DNA of 64,000 bases from Panicum virgatum. Lineage: Eukaryota > Streptophyta > Magnoliopsida > Poales > Poaceae. Below the pieces are notes generated by a model. It was not told the DNA's origin, ran no database searches, and saw only the letters and a program-made list of their open reading frames with translations. Both the position numbers and the translations under genes were made by a program. The stretch spans positions 58,062,951 through 58,126,950 of the forward strand of contig NC_053138.1 of NCBI RefSeq assembly GCF_016808335.1. The letters run 5' to 3'. This document shows, in pieces, positions 33,280-45,563 of this stretch; the first letter of the stretch is position 1, and each line of letters starts with the position of its first letter.

Positions 33280-35958
33280 TCAAGCTACATGCAATGACGC
33301 ATTGTTAGCTGGTGGACATCTTGGCCTTCTACAGCGTCTTGTAGTCCTCCCCCACCTGGTCATGCCTAGTGCATCGGCATCCAAGTCAGCTGGGGCAAGT
33401 GGTGGTGACACCGGCGGTGGGCTGACCTCAGCAGCTTCCTCCACCTCCATGGACACAGCCACACTTCTTGCCCGGCGCCTTCCCCTCGGCTGCTGCCCAT
33501 TCCGGCCTCCTCGCTTTGTTGGTGTCACTAGCTTTGGCCTCCCGAGGGCACAAAGATCCTCTGACACCTCATGCTTCGGCAATGAGGCGAGGCATGGCAG
33601 GATGTCCCTCTGAAAGTCTTTCCTCTGACGGCGTCCTCGCCCTTTGCCTCTCTGAGGTTTTGGGATCAGCATTGAAGCTGCAGAGCAATGCCCATTGTCG
33701 CGGATATCCTCCTGGCTGGCTCGTGGTGTTGAATGGTACTCGTTGCTTTTGGTTTCTTGCAGCTTCAGTGTCAAAGCCTCAAAGTCATCATCGCTGTCCT
33801 CGTCAAACATTGTATTCTCTTTGGATGTTGCTAGGTCAGCGAACCAACGCAAAGTGTCAGGTTCAGGAGAAGTTGGCTGAATGACAACATTACAAATTGC
33901 TACCAGATTCTCTGCTGCAGTTATAGCAAGAGAATCCCTTGAAGGATCATCGGGTTCATGAGGAACAAGTTCACCTGATTCTGCTACCAGATTTTCTGCT
34001 GCGGTTATAGCAAGAGAATCCCTTGAAGGATCATCAGGTTCATGAGGAACAAGTTCACCTGATTCACAAGAATCCATCTCTGCATCATCCATGATCGGCA
34101 ATGGTTCATTCAGGTCAATAAGGTTCCTAGTATCTATGTCAGCTTCCTTCCTCTGGGGTTGCATTTCCATGTCAGGTTCACACTTAATCGATGGTCCAAT
34201 GTTTAGGTCGTACTGAAGAGTGGGTGAACACCAAGAATCCTTTTCAGCGCCAACACTGATGGGAAAGGCGGGGACTCTTGTGGAAGGTTTACTTTCCGAA
34301 TATAATGTGGGACTGGGCAATATCTGAGAATTGCCATTCGTATAACCTGATGGGACTTCTGAATTCATCAGGCTTACCGGTTTCTTACTGAGACAAGAGA
34401 TATCAGCCACTGATTTCTCACTTCCCTGTTCCCAAGTGAAAGCAGTATCTACTGGAGCGTCATTCAGATCTATATCCTTCAGGTTGTGGTGGAGTGGAGG
34501 GAACTTTTGATGTTGTGCCTCTTCATGAATCTTCAATGAATGATGATATGGCGTATTTGGAGTAGAATCCATCGAGATACCACTGGAGGGAGCATGCTTA
34601 GCAATGGATGTTTCAGCAGCACCATAGCTTGCGATGTTGCTTTGCCATGGAGGATTCAGTGCGTGATTGAAGCTAGGCGGTGCAAAGTTCAAGTGATTGA
34701 AGGTGCTAGCACTAGGCGGGTAATGCCCCATTGAAGAACCAGTACAATTTTGTTTGGACCATGCCATGCTAGCATTGGAATCTGAAAAAAAAAAGAATAG
34801 TAAAATACATTAGCACACACTGATAGTTAGTGATTTAAACACGATGCTATAAAACTTACAGCAAAAAAGGGTGTACAAATATTACCATCCTTCCTCTGTC
34901 GAAATGAATTGCAATGCCTTGTATCATTGTTTGCACCAAAGAACCTAGAGAAAGATATTTTACCAACACATTTTTCTTTCAATTTTCCTTCCAAGCTGAG
35001 GAGGTTCAGATTCACTCCCTGTGATGCATAATGCTGGTTCTGAGAAGCAGATGTTCCCACACCAGAAAAATCTGTTATTTTCATCCTAGATGATTCTTCA
35101 ACTGGTTTATTCAGTATATACGCAGCTGAGCTGTGATGTGCCTGCATATCAGTGATCCAAGAACCCTCACTATTTTCAATGTTGAGATTGACATTTCCAT
35201 TCAGAATAGAACCATTAACCAATGGCAAACTTTTTGAAGGCCTCACTTCCAGGATCTCTACGTCGTCGTCGTTGTCAGCATAAACATCTGCAGGAAGCTG
35301 AAGGTCCAACATTTTATTTTGAGACCTAACATTGTTATGCCTCGAAGGAGCTCCACTCACACTATACTGTGAACTACTTCCGTTAATCAAATCTATGGAT
35401 GATTGCTTATGATCGTGTCCAGAAATAGGAGTCACAGATTGGCACGCTCGTTTAACATCCCCAAGTAGTACCTGCGATGCAGAGGACCTTGGCTGCAATG
35501 CATCTGCATATCTAGGACAACCATTGAACTCTTCTCTTTGGAATTGGGTTATTAAATCCTTCTGAATTTGGTAAAGACGGTGAAGTTCGTACACCTATAT
35601 AAAGATCAGATGTCAAAGGAAATGAGACATTTTTAATACTACATACCAGGAAAAAAAACAATACCAACGCTAAAAGGAATGCCTTGTTCTGTACATGTCA
35701 ACAACAACATGGCTTCATTTCATCAAAACATACCTGTTTCCGGAATGTAGCTTCATGTACAAGAATTGTTCGCTTTAACATTTCCTTGTCATAATGTACA
35801 GATCCATCCGAAGATTTTATTGTGAACTTGTCACTAAGATGCACACTCGGTCTATTCTCCTTGAAGTATGGCAGTGCATTGCCATTAGAGTTTACACTAG
35901 AATCTGCCATGTCAAAGCATCCTGGAATATAGATCTTGCCCTCAACTTTTGCTCCCAT
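33280..35958 (-). CDS. DUF863 family plant protein
   Basis: Three coding exons (35958-35734, 35594-34886, 34781-33280) join in frame to 811 residues. The ATG at 35958 lies two bases after an acceptor (AG at 35961-35962), so the leader is spliced. The family signature is strong: an N-terminal segment M-L-K-R-T-I-L-V-H-E-A-T-F-R-K-Q-V-Y-E-L-H-R-L-Y (about 55-80), I-D-L-N-E-P-like short motifs, W-F-A-D-L-A (about 620), D-D-F-E-A-L-T-L-K-L and the C-terminal W-G-R-T-T-R-R. A perfectly framed 28-residue tandem duplication lies at about 549-604. Basic C-terminal stretches suggest nuclear location (inference). The biochemical function of DUF863 proteins is not established. Intact reading frame. Confidence 0.93.
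33901..34068 (-). repeat. 84-base in-frame tandem duplication in the DUF863 gene
   Basis: 33901-33984 and 33985-34068 are nearly identical direct repeats. Each encodes 28 residues including E-S-G-E-L-V-P-H-E-P-D-D-P-S. Length 84 keeps the frame. Confidence 0.97.
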
Positions 35959-35960
35959 TC

Positions 35961-38310
35961 CTGACAAAGTGTTGACAAAGGAATTTTAGAATATCCAGAT
36001 ATCATCCACATTTAACATACTGCATATTGAACCTAAACTGCATTGCCTCAGTATTCTATTTACTCAGAAACACAGAAAGTTACTAAAGTCCTTTTGTTCA
36101 CTAATCATTATAACTCATGAGCTAATAAAAAAAACTATACTCTACATCTTAAAAAAGAATTGTCCATAGTAACAGATTAAACTTGTAGCAGATAAAAATA
36201 TTACCCATGTAGCAGCCTTTCTCCAAATGTTTTCTAGCCTAGATGGCATTGGTCTATAAAGATCGGACGCACTAACATGCCATCTTTTATCAACATCAGG
36301 AACAAGTAAACAAAGCAAGTAAGCAACAGTAGGCTTTATCTACCCATGACAATTACTTCAGGCATAATCACAAACACCATATGTACCTCGATCAGTGGGT
36401 GGGACCTAAATAACCAACCAAACAAAACAGCTTTCATTGGAACATCAACAGGTACACCTATACTCTATAGTCTACACTGAATTTGCTATGTTTAGACCCT
36501 GGTTGTCATCTGCAACAATCGATCATGATCCTTTATAGCTCCTTACTAAATAGCTGACATAAAAGATCAACCACAATACGAACAATGAATATCAAATCAT
36601 TAGTTTGCTTCAAACCCCAGATATTGGGGGGGGGGGGGATATCATCAAACATAGTAAACAAACCAGAAAAAAATTAGTTTTTGTCGGGCAAAAGCAGGAA
36701 ACAACCACACAAAAGTTAAATTGTATCTAAGTGAGAGCAGATGTTTGAGTTTGTTAGCAAACTTAGCATTGTTATTTTTGCTAGAACAAATTACATAACT
36801 GGAATGCATAAAGATAATTACACAAGAAGCCAAGAACAGAAACAAGCATCATGGTTTGGAGACAAGTGTAAGATATATAACTTACAAAATGGTCAAATAT
36901 GAAACAGTGCTGAATAAAAGAATCTGCAGACCAAGTCTCTTTAGTTCAGCTATTTCATCCAGCTATTCCTTTTGCAGCACCGGAAATGCACCTGGAAGTG
37001 ACCTGAAAATTGACACTAACAGCACATAATCAGTCATATAAACTGAGAAAGTAGGGCCCCCAATTTTGTTTTCTGCAAACTCTTGACCATGAGCGACATC
37101 ACAGTTTTTAATGACACACCTCAAGTGGAGATCAAATTGCAATTAGAGTTAAACTAGAAATCCGGAACTAACTGAGAATGAGATTTGTTGAGGAAAAGAA
37201 TCTAACTGCCACCGGTCTTATCCATTGAAGAAAATCCAGGATTAACTAGCTACCCCAAAGTGAACGAAATTGCAGTGAAGCCCTCGAACCACATCACAGA
37301 AACTTAGTAATTCTGATCAACAAGTAAAAAAAGTATCTTCTACGAAGGAAAGCAGAAGGTAGACAAGCATTAGTTCAGAAAACCAAGAAGGATATCTCCC
37401 ACTACTCACCAAGTTCTCCGATGCAAAACGACGGTGGGTGAGAGACTCTGTATGTATAACTCCCAAGAAACTGAGCTATGAATGCCAGCTTATTCAGTTC
37501 ATCTCTATCATGAATGAGCAGAGGAAAATTCCAGGTTGCCTCACCAAGAAGAGACCTGTAATTTGTCATTTGCAGCACGTCAGGGCATGGGGAGAAAAAA
37601 AAATGAGAAGGGAAATAAATGTAAGCAACAAGAAAATTGAAGGCAAGATCACAAACCGCAGGAAATAGTGGAGACAGAAGGATCTCAAACATTAAATTGC
37701 TCAAAAAAATAGAGCTTCCCGAAACAATTATTGAAATCGCAAAATCAGAAGCAAACTGCAAGAATAATCAAACCAAAACCACGAAAAACCGCCTGTTTTC
37801 TGCCATTGTCCAACCAAAAGTCATAAACAAAACAGGAAACGAAAAGGAGAGAAATTCTTTCCGCATAGGTGAAATCATGGCAAAACAACGCATGGAAAGC
37901 GGGGGGAGAACATCCAAGAACAAGCCATCCGAGACCCGACCTCCTCCGCCAAAACAATGGCGACCAGACCAGAACAGAAGAAAGCAGCCAAGAACAGGAG
38001 ATGATTCTTCGGCTTACCCTGTCACGGGGAGACGAAGCCCACCGGCCGCCTGGGAACCGCCATGATCCAACGAAATATTCCTTCTTTCCCCACTTCCTCA
38101 AACAAGGAGACGAGGCCAACCAAACAAACAGCAACACCAATAAACAAGTACTAGTTTATCGCCATCCGCATGGACAGAGATACAATGCAATCCTTGGTCA
38201 CTAGGCCATGGACGGGAAAACCAGATGCAGGCCAGGGAGGGGGAGACTAGCTTGGAAGGCAGATGAAGATGAGGGGGATCTTCTCCTCTCTCACGGTCTC
38301 ACCCCTCTGG
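35961..38310 (-). other. 5' leader and leader introns of the DUF863 gene
   Basis: No coding sequence. A spliced 5' leader is implied by the acceptor just before the start codon. Exon limits in the leader are not certain. A G11-12 run lies at 36627-36638. The likely transcription start is in the pyrimidine-rich zone about 38270-38310 (purine-rich on this strand). Confidence 0.4.
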
Positions 38311-38762
38311 AGAAGAAGAGGAGAAAAAAATGAGCTTCTCGAAGAACAGAAGTTTGTCAACTTCTGGTATTCTCTGCCGGCTCCTCTTGTATTGTTCTCA
38401 CTCTACCAAGGTTTGGTGGTGGATAGGAGAATGCATTGATTTTCTTCCTCATCACTTTGCATTGGGTTTTGGGTGGAAAAGCCATAAATTAGGGGCTTCT
38501 GCCTTTCCCATTCCTCTCTTCCTTTTTTCAGTCTTTTGGACAATCAGACCTGGGAGATTCTCTGGCGCTTCTCTCTTTCTCTCTCTAGAGTACTACCTTT
38601 CTCTCTCCTGCCGCCTCTGGATTGGAGTGTAAAGAAAGGAAAGGCAGGAAGATCATAAATGTAGAACCGCTGCTACATCCACACGACCACAAATCTTGTC
38701 CCTAGCTGACAGGTGACAAATGTAGAAAGGAAAGAAAGGAAAGGCAGGAAGTTCTTTGGCTG

Positions 38763-39009
38763 AAAATTTTTGGATGTCACGTCAATGTTTAATCAGATAT
38801 CGGGAGGGTTTTTCGAACACTAATTAAAAAACTAATTTCAGAACTCACTTGGAATGACGCGGTCAAAGGCCTCAAAAGATTCGTCTCGTAGTTTCCAAGT
38901 GAGTTCTGAAATTAGTTTTTTAATTAGTGTCCGAAAAGTCCTCCCGACATCCGGTCAAAGTGCTGATTTGACATCCAAAAATTTTTAGACGGGGAACTAA
39001 ACGCGCCCT
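38763..39009. mobile_element. Foldback MITE related to the element at 39316
   Basis: About 95-base arms are inverted: the left contains TTTTTGGATGTCACGTC, GGGAGGG and CTAATTAAAAAACTAATTTC; the right contains the complements in reverse order. About 35 bases separate the arms. The right outer end is AACTAAACGCGCCC. The left outer end is less clear. Confidence 0.75.
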
Positions 39010-39315
39010 TATCAGATCATTTGCAATACTTGGATTTAGTATTGCAGGGTACATTGGTACCAACTCATGTTTAGCTAAAATCTTTTTTACCACATTCTGT
39101 TTCACATGATGTGGGTAAAGTATTTTTTTTTCTGCATTGAAACGGGTTTATTTTTTTCTTTTTCTCCAAATAGATTTTGGGGACTGCTGAGTTTCGTTTA
39201 TCAAAGAGAGAAGGAACCATCATGCTTTTGTTCCTCACTCGCGTACTCCACTTGAAATGGCATATGACCCATGTGCCATCCCCAAAATTAGCTCTGAAAC
39301 TGTTCTTTTAACAGA

Positions 39316-39658
39316 GAGCCCGTTTAGTTCCTAAACCCAAAAATTTTTGGGTGTCACGTCGATCTTTGACCGGATGTCGGGAGGGCTTTTCCAACACTAA
39401 TTAAAAAACTAATTTCAGAAGTCACTTGGAAACCGCGAGACGAATGTTTTGAGGCCTTTGATCGCATCATTAGCACATGTGGGTTACTGTAGCACTTATG
39501 GCTAATCATACCCTAATTAGACTCAAAACATTCGTCTCGTCGTGTACATCCAAACTGTATAATTAGTTTTGTTATTTAATTACATTTAGTGCTTCATACA
39601 TGTGTTCAAAGGGGAGGTGAAAATTTTTGGTGAAAATTTTTGGAAACTAAACGGCCCC
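39316..39658. mobile_element. MITE with GCCCGTTTAGTT-type ends
   Basis: The left end GAGCCCGTTTAGTTCC and right end GGAAACTAAACGGCCCC form inverted repeats. The interior holds TGGGTTACTGTAGCACTTATGG and ACATTCGTCTCGTCGTG. It shares the GTCACGTCGATCTTTGACCGG block with the foldback copy at 38763. Confidence 0.8.
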
Positions 39659-40240
39659 GATTCTCTGGATTTGTGATGTTTCTGTTGATGCTACAGGAGC
39701 TGCATCACTGATGCATCTAACCACCAGCACTGCCCCCTGATGCTGCTAAATACTCGTAGCAACTTGCCATGTTCCTGTGGGCAACATCAAATCTGCCAAT
39801 GAAGCATTGGTTCAAGGCTTGCAGGAATGTGATAACTCTGAACGGCAGGCAGCAGAGTGGTCAGAGCAACGGCCAGTCGGGTTGGGAGGAAAGGTGCGCC
39901 AGCGAGTCTCCGACTCTCCGCTCCGGTCACAGCCCCACAGTACACAGAGGCCTTCCATTGGGATTCGGGCAGAAGATTCTTGTTCCAATTCTTGGACAAA
40001 GTTGACTACTCGAGGCTTTAAAATTTGCAGCGTTTGAACAAATAAAATATATTACTCGTATATATAGAAAAGAAAAGAAAGTAGTAGGAGTAGTAGTTAA
40101 AATGAGTCTATCCAACCTTACCTCCAAATCTTTTTGGTGTGTGTGTGTTTCTTTGACAAATTCAATTGTTGGAAGCATACAAATACACTATCATTTTTTA
40201 ATGGACGGCGTGGTTTTAGATGACGCGGCGTCCATGTAGG
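39659..40240. other. Intergenic, no gene seen
   Basis: Short open frames only, none with recognisable content. Confidence 0.35.
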
Positions 40241-40258
40241 TGACTGCATTGATGTAAA

Positions 40259-40503
40259 AATAACGCGGCGGGGGTTGAACGGATCCCACAGTTTTTTATT
40301 AGGAGGAAGCAACACGGTTTCACCTGGCCGCGGAAAAACTCCCCGAACCGTGGCCCATACCCGAGAGGACAAGTCTTACGGCGAGCACAGCGAGGAGGAT
40401 TTTTTTTCCACGAGAAAGTTCGTCCCGACTGGAAATCAAACCAGCGACCTCGAGTGGGAGTGCCATCGGGCTGGGCTAGCCAGTTGGCCGCCCAACCTTA
40501 GGC
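40259..40503 (-). mobile_element. tRNA-derived SINE, full length, with 17-base target duplication
   Basis: Direct repeats TGACTGCATTGATGTAA lie exactly at 40242-40258 or one base earlier and at 40504-40520. On the minus strand the intervening 245 bases begin with a tRNA-like head containing a box-A match TAGCCCAGCCCG (40478-40467) and a box-B match GGTTTGATTTCC (40442-40431). They end next to a T-rich tail at about 40259. Variable long target duplications plus pol III boxes define a SINE. Confidence 0.85.
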
Positions 40504-40861
40504 TGACTGCATTGATGTAACAATTTAACATCCAAATCGGCACTGATAAGTTGGAAAACTCAGGAAGAGATTTTCAGAAAACTCAGATCTAAAGAAATCT
40601 CCTGATCCATGATGCAACATTACACGTTACAATGCAAACCACGGTCAAACGGGTTGCATTAGATTTTTTTTCCCTTGATGGTTAGCCAAAACCATAGTTC
40701 TCAGTGACGAGCGTATTTTTTTTGGAAGTTTGAGAACTTAGGAGTATTTACTTTATATTTTTGCAGTTTTAATGACATTCATAACCAGCTCTAACCATAA
40801 TTCAAACTGTTCAGATGGACTTAATCGGTTAGGATGGAGCTGCTGCTGGAGCGCCAGCCAA

Positions 40862-41090
40862 GCTAGCCCAGCCACCGCCAGGCAGCACCAGCTAAACCAG
40901 CGCCAGGCAGCGCCAGCCAAACCAGGCTGGACATGGCTGCCGAACGGCTGGGCTACTCAGCCCAACCAAACCATCCAAGCCAGCTCAGCCATCGCCAGCC
41001 AAACCAGCGCCAGGCAGCGCCAGCCAAACCAGACTATACATGGCTGTCGAACGGCTGGGCTGCTCCGCTCAGCCAAACCAGCCTAGCCAC
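40862..41090. repeat. Tandem repeat, period 107
   Basis: A unit starting AAACCAGCGCCAGGCAGC occurs at 40894 and 41001, each followed by GCCAGCCAAACCAG and a TGGCTG(C/T)CGAACGGCTGGGCT segment. Shorter CCAGCCAA words fill the rest. Confidence 0.85.
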
Positions 41091-41108
41091 AACCTCTTCC
41101 CACCAGCC

Positions 41109-41270
41109 GAACAAGGCCAATAACATGCTAATTATTCAAAACCAAATAATGAAAAAGGCCTTTGTTCTTTCGGTTATTTTCCCACCAGTCGAACAAGGCC
41201 AATAACATGCTAATTATCCAAAATCAAATAATGAAAAAAGCCTTTGTTCTTTCAGTTATTTTAAAAGAAT
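41109..41270. repeat. Tandem duplication, period 82
   Basis: GAACAAGGCCAATAACATGC starts the two copies at 41109 and 41191. They are followed by nearly identical AATAATGAAAAA(A/G)GCCTTTG sequence. Confidence 0.9.
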
Positions 41271-41283
41271 ACCGAGCGGGCCC

Positions 41284-41700
41284 ATGAGCATGAGCTCGAA
41301 AGGAGCTTCATTTTACAGCACATCGAGCTGTACCAATCCAACTATGATTAAGGTGCGTCCCCGGCCGATGTGCCTTCTTGGGGGTTGTTTCTGTTGCGGC
41401 TCTCTTCAAAGCCTCTGGGCGATGGGGCTTCCTTTGGTCTTGGAGTTGCAGTCGTTTTTGTCGGAAGCTGGTGCTCTGGATGGCGGCGGCGGAAGACGTC
41501 GGCGACGGCGACGAAGCTGGACATGTGCAAAAGTTTCCCAGGGCGTTGTTGTATTTTCTCTTTTCTGTAGGGGCTTTTGTGCAAAATGTATAGGACAGCT
41601 GTCCTTCTGTATCCTTCTAGATGGTGCCCGTATCTGTACTGTATCCGTCTATGTATTCCTTACATAAATGCAGGCAGCTTGTTTTATCAAAAACAAAGGC
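41284..41700 (+). other. Possible 3' end of a retroposed sequence
   Basis: A G/T-rich segment ends with TACATAAATGCAGGCAGC, then a T-rich and A-rich tail at about 41670-41697. This resembles the tails of grass LINE or SINE copies. No target duplication was identified and no protein domain is readable. Confidence 0.25.
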
Positions 41701-42061
41701 TTACCGTAAGCACAGCCGGTTTTCTTTTTCTGATGGGAAAGCACAACCGGCTTTCACAGTGTCACGTGATGGATGGCTACTTGTTTATGGTTGAATTGGC
41801 ATCTCTGAATCTCTGATCTGTGCCTTCGCTTGCAGAAGATGGAGGAGGAGAGAACGAAAAGGACGGTCTCTGAGATCTGCCAGGGGCATTTCCGCCATTT
41901 CTTTACGCCGACCAAGCCCTCCACAGATCTCCCACCCCCCCCCCCACCCCACCCCCCAAAAAAAAGATCCTCTGCGCCCAGGGGAGCCGTATTGCTGTCC
42001 GAAGTCCGATCCGTGCTGCATGCTCGCATGAAATTTTGGCTACACGTATTTTCAAAAAAAA

Positions 42062-42324
42062 GGCCGTGTTTGGTTGTGTGTGCAAAAAATTTCGCGAAAA
42101 CTTTTCGCCAATTTAATCATTAATTAGAGGTATTAAATGATTTGACCACTAATTATAGTTATTAAACAAAGTCTAATTACAAAATCACATCTGCAACCAT
42201 GATTACTGCACCAGTACTGTATCTAATTATGGATTAATTAGGCTCATTAAATTCAGTTCACAAAGTTACATCTATATGTAAAAAGTTTTTTGCGAAATTT
42301 TTTAAGCGTAAACCAAACACGTCC
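42062..42324. mobile_element. MITE with GGCCGTGTTTGGTT-type ends
   Basis: The ends GGCCGTGTTTGGTT and AAACCAAACACGTCC are inverted. The interior contains TTAATTAGAGGTATTAAATGA and GGATTAATTAGGCTCATTAAATT. Confidence 0.85.
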
Positions 42325-42336
42325 AAAGAAATTTTA

Positions 42337-42625
42337 GGCTGTGTTTAGTTTCAAACTTCAAAATTCCAAAATTTTTGTAAATTGCTTGTATGGTGTATTA
42401 AATGTAGTTGGAAAAAAATCGCATTACACAAATGGACTGTAAATCGCGAGACGAATCTAATGATTTGTAAACATACTCTAATGATGGATTAATTAGACTA
42501 ATTAGATTTGTCTCGTGGTTTACAAATGAGTTCTGTAATTAGTTTTGTGATTAGTTTATGTTTAGTACTTCAAATATGAAAAGATTCACTTTCAAAATTC
42601 AAAAAAAGGAAAACTAAACACGGCC
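42337..42625. mobile_element. Tourist-like MITE with TTA target duplication
   Basis: The ends GGCTGTGTTTAGTTT and AAACTAAACACGGCC are inverted and flanked by TTA (42334-42336 and 42626-42628). It lies 12 bases from the preceding MITE. Confidence 0.9.
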
Positions 42626-43197
42626 TTAGCTACACTCTGCATGGAAGACCGGACACAAAACAATGTCGTTTTGCGCATTGGCACGGTAGTACTTTGAATT
42701 TACCATGTAGAGCAAACTATATTTACTATATATACAAATATGTATACTGTTCATGAAATGTAGAAAAAGTGCTAAGACTACAGATTTACCCTTTTTGAGA
42801 TAAATATATTTTTTTGAAAAATTTGAGATAAATATACGCAATAACACATTTGGATTCATGCTGAATTTTTCTAATGTAAAAGCGTATTCCAATATATGAA
42901 CTTTTTTTAAGCTACCTCTTTCGTATTTTTTTCAGAATGGATTTCTTTTTTGAACAGAAATCAGAATGGATTTCTCGTGAACAGAAGCTTGGGACCGTGT
43001 GGACCTGGTGAACTGACTATTGGAGTCCCCAGAATTCCAATAGATAACTTAAGATATCCAGGTTAGGCGGCACATACCCTGATACCAGGCTCAAAGATGC
43101 CTTCCAAAAGTAATGATCGGACCAGAAGTTTGCAAAAGGAACATCGTGTTGCACGAGTAACATAAACAACACCGAAACCAAAATAGTGCTTCTGAAT
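42626..43197. other. Intergenic, no gene seen
   Basis: AT-rich sequence with short open frames only. Confidence 0.4.
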
Positions 43198-45285
43198 ACG
43201 CATGGCACCGAGCCAACAAATCACAGACACCAAGAGAACGGCGAAATGCAGCTGCTTTGATTTCTTTCAAAAACACATTTCCAGGTCATCTGTTCAAACT
43301 TCATTTGGAAAAAACTGTACCCTCTGTCCCTCTCATTCATGCACATGTTAGAAATACGATGCGTGTAAAATCTTTGGTTCCAGCAACAGGCAAGCAGCCC
43401 ATACCTGGATCATCTTCCAGCTTAATCCTTTGATGTCACAATGGAAAGGCAAAATTTGCTTTACTGAACCGTCTTCTCACTTATATTCCATGCATTTGAG
43501 AAATCCCTATTCTACTTCCTTGGATCAAATGATGGCACAGGTGCAGATGCTGAGAAATGCCAACAATCTGACCAACCAATCACTCTACTGCCAGTATTTT
43601 GACGGTCCTTAACGTCACCAACTTTCGTCAGAGTGGCAGATTAACAAAGCAAAGCTGATGGAACAAAGCAAGAAAAACACTAGAGATATAAATGCTCAAC
43701 TTTCGTCAGAGTGGCAGATTAACAAAGCAAAGCTGATGGAACAAAGCAAGAAAAACACTAGAGATATAAATGCTCAAGCAGAGTGATCACCTGATGCCTG
43801 ATGGCAACCTAGAGCTCTAATAGGCCTTCAGGGACCAAACCAATCGTATGTGCAGCAAATAATTAAGTTTGGCTCTAAAGATGCGCATAAAGAATCATCA
43901 GCCTTACATTCTTACTCATATTTCCACTAATATTCTGCAATCTTGTTGCAAATTGCAGGGCACGTCAACCAACCAAAATACAGTATATAAGGTGAACATA
44001 ACAGGGGTGACAAAACGCACCTGTCTATCAATCGACTCCAAGCCTCCAACCGCAAAGGTTATATACATGACCCTAAGGCAAAATCTGAACTCAGAAGATC
44101 CACAGAAATAAAACTAGCACATTCATCTTGCCAAGCACTATCCTAAGTTTTAATATAGGATCTGCAGCAAATGAAAGCAGTTGTTAGAAATGCAAAATAT
44201 GTTAGCACCTAGCTAAGATTATAGGCCTTAAATCCAACAGTTATGTGATATAGCCTGGACACGTGGCCCAACATTTTATTTCAAAAGCAATTATGCAAAA
44301 CCAGCAACCAGTGGCAGAAGCAAATAAAAATTCAAAACATAAACTTTCATAACTCATAGATTCAGAGGATCCCAAGCAAAAGGAAAGAATCCTACCAGTG
44401 CTTTAGGATTTTAGATGTGGTTACTTAATGACAGCAGAAACAGTGATGGCATAACATCATAAGAATAGAATGGATCGCAGGAAGGAAGCATTCAGAAACA
44501 ACCTTCTGTGCTTGCAATTGTTTTGTGCAAGGAGGCAAGGATCTCCGTATAAAAATACTACAGTATGCGTTGGTAAGCTACAGGTTTGTTTGCATCGCGA
44601 TAAGTAAAGGTTGTCGCAAGAAACTTCATTATACAGAAAGGACACAATATGAAGGAGGACCCTCACCCTCAGTGCAAAGAAAAGGACAATTTGGATGCAG
44701 GCATGCTATTTCCTGTTGCATAAAACATGAAAAATTGATGGCAGCCTCAAATTCGAAAACAGTTTGGCCCACTGATGAGTGGAAACAATGTAGTTTCTCT
44801 TTTGTTCTGCAAAAAGCTGACCAGACTACCCTGGAAATAAATTGAGCTATATATTCGTAGCACTGAGCCAACAAATCACAAGCACCAAGAGAACAGTGAA
44901 ATACAGTGTGTTTGATTTCACTCAAAACACATTTCCAGGTGCCTCTACTCAAACTCCATTTGAAATAATCTGTACCATTTCAGTCATGCAATGTTACAAA
45001 GATGATACATGTAAAAGCTTGGAGCCACCAACAGGCAAACACCAAACTTCCAACATAAGCACTTCGCTGTCACATTGGAACGGCAAAATTGCTTTGCCGA
45101 ACCTGAACCTCCTATCTTCTCACCTTTACTCTATGCATTTTGAGAAGAGTCTAATTCTAAATCTTCTATATGGATCAAATGATGGCACAAGTACAGATAC
45201 TGAGAAATGCCAAGAATCCAACCAGCCAATCACTCTATTGTCGGTATTTTGATAGTCCTTACTGACATCAACTTTTGTCAGTTGT
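43198..45285. repeat. Diverged direct duplication (43198-43630 and 44858-45285)
   Basis: Both segments run through GAGCCAACAAATCACA, CACCAAGAGAAC, AAAACACATTTCCAGGT, GGATCAAATGATGGCACA, GAGAAATGCCAA and CCAATCACTCTA in the same order. They differ by many substitutions and small indels. They flank about 1.2 kb of unrelated sequence downstream of the PPR gene. No function is recognised. Confidence 0.85.
43619..43774. repeat. Perfect 78-base tandem duplication
   Basis: 43619-43696 and 43697-43774 appear identical base for base, starting CAACTTTCGTCAGAG and ending GATATAAATGCT. A tandem copy without visible divergence suggests a recent event. Confidence 0.95.
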
Positions 45286-45563
45286 CACGGTGATTAACAG
45301 AGCTGATGGCAAAAGTGCTGACGCTATGAAATGGTTGAATCATCTCTGGGCATCTAGTCCATCATGGAAACTACAGTACCATGCCACAGCATCTTCTTTA
45401 CTGCAGGCAGTGCCATAATTTCATTTCTTGGTTGCAGGCAGTGCCATAGTTTCACTGAAGCTGATGCCTTCCTTTCTTCAGATTACGCAGCCTGCAGTGC
45501 AAACCATGTGTGGAGCATTCCATATTTGTAGTATAACCACGGGCATGCCCTTGGAAGATAAAC

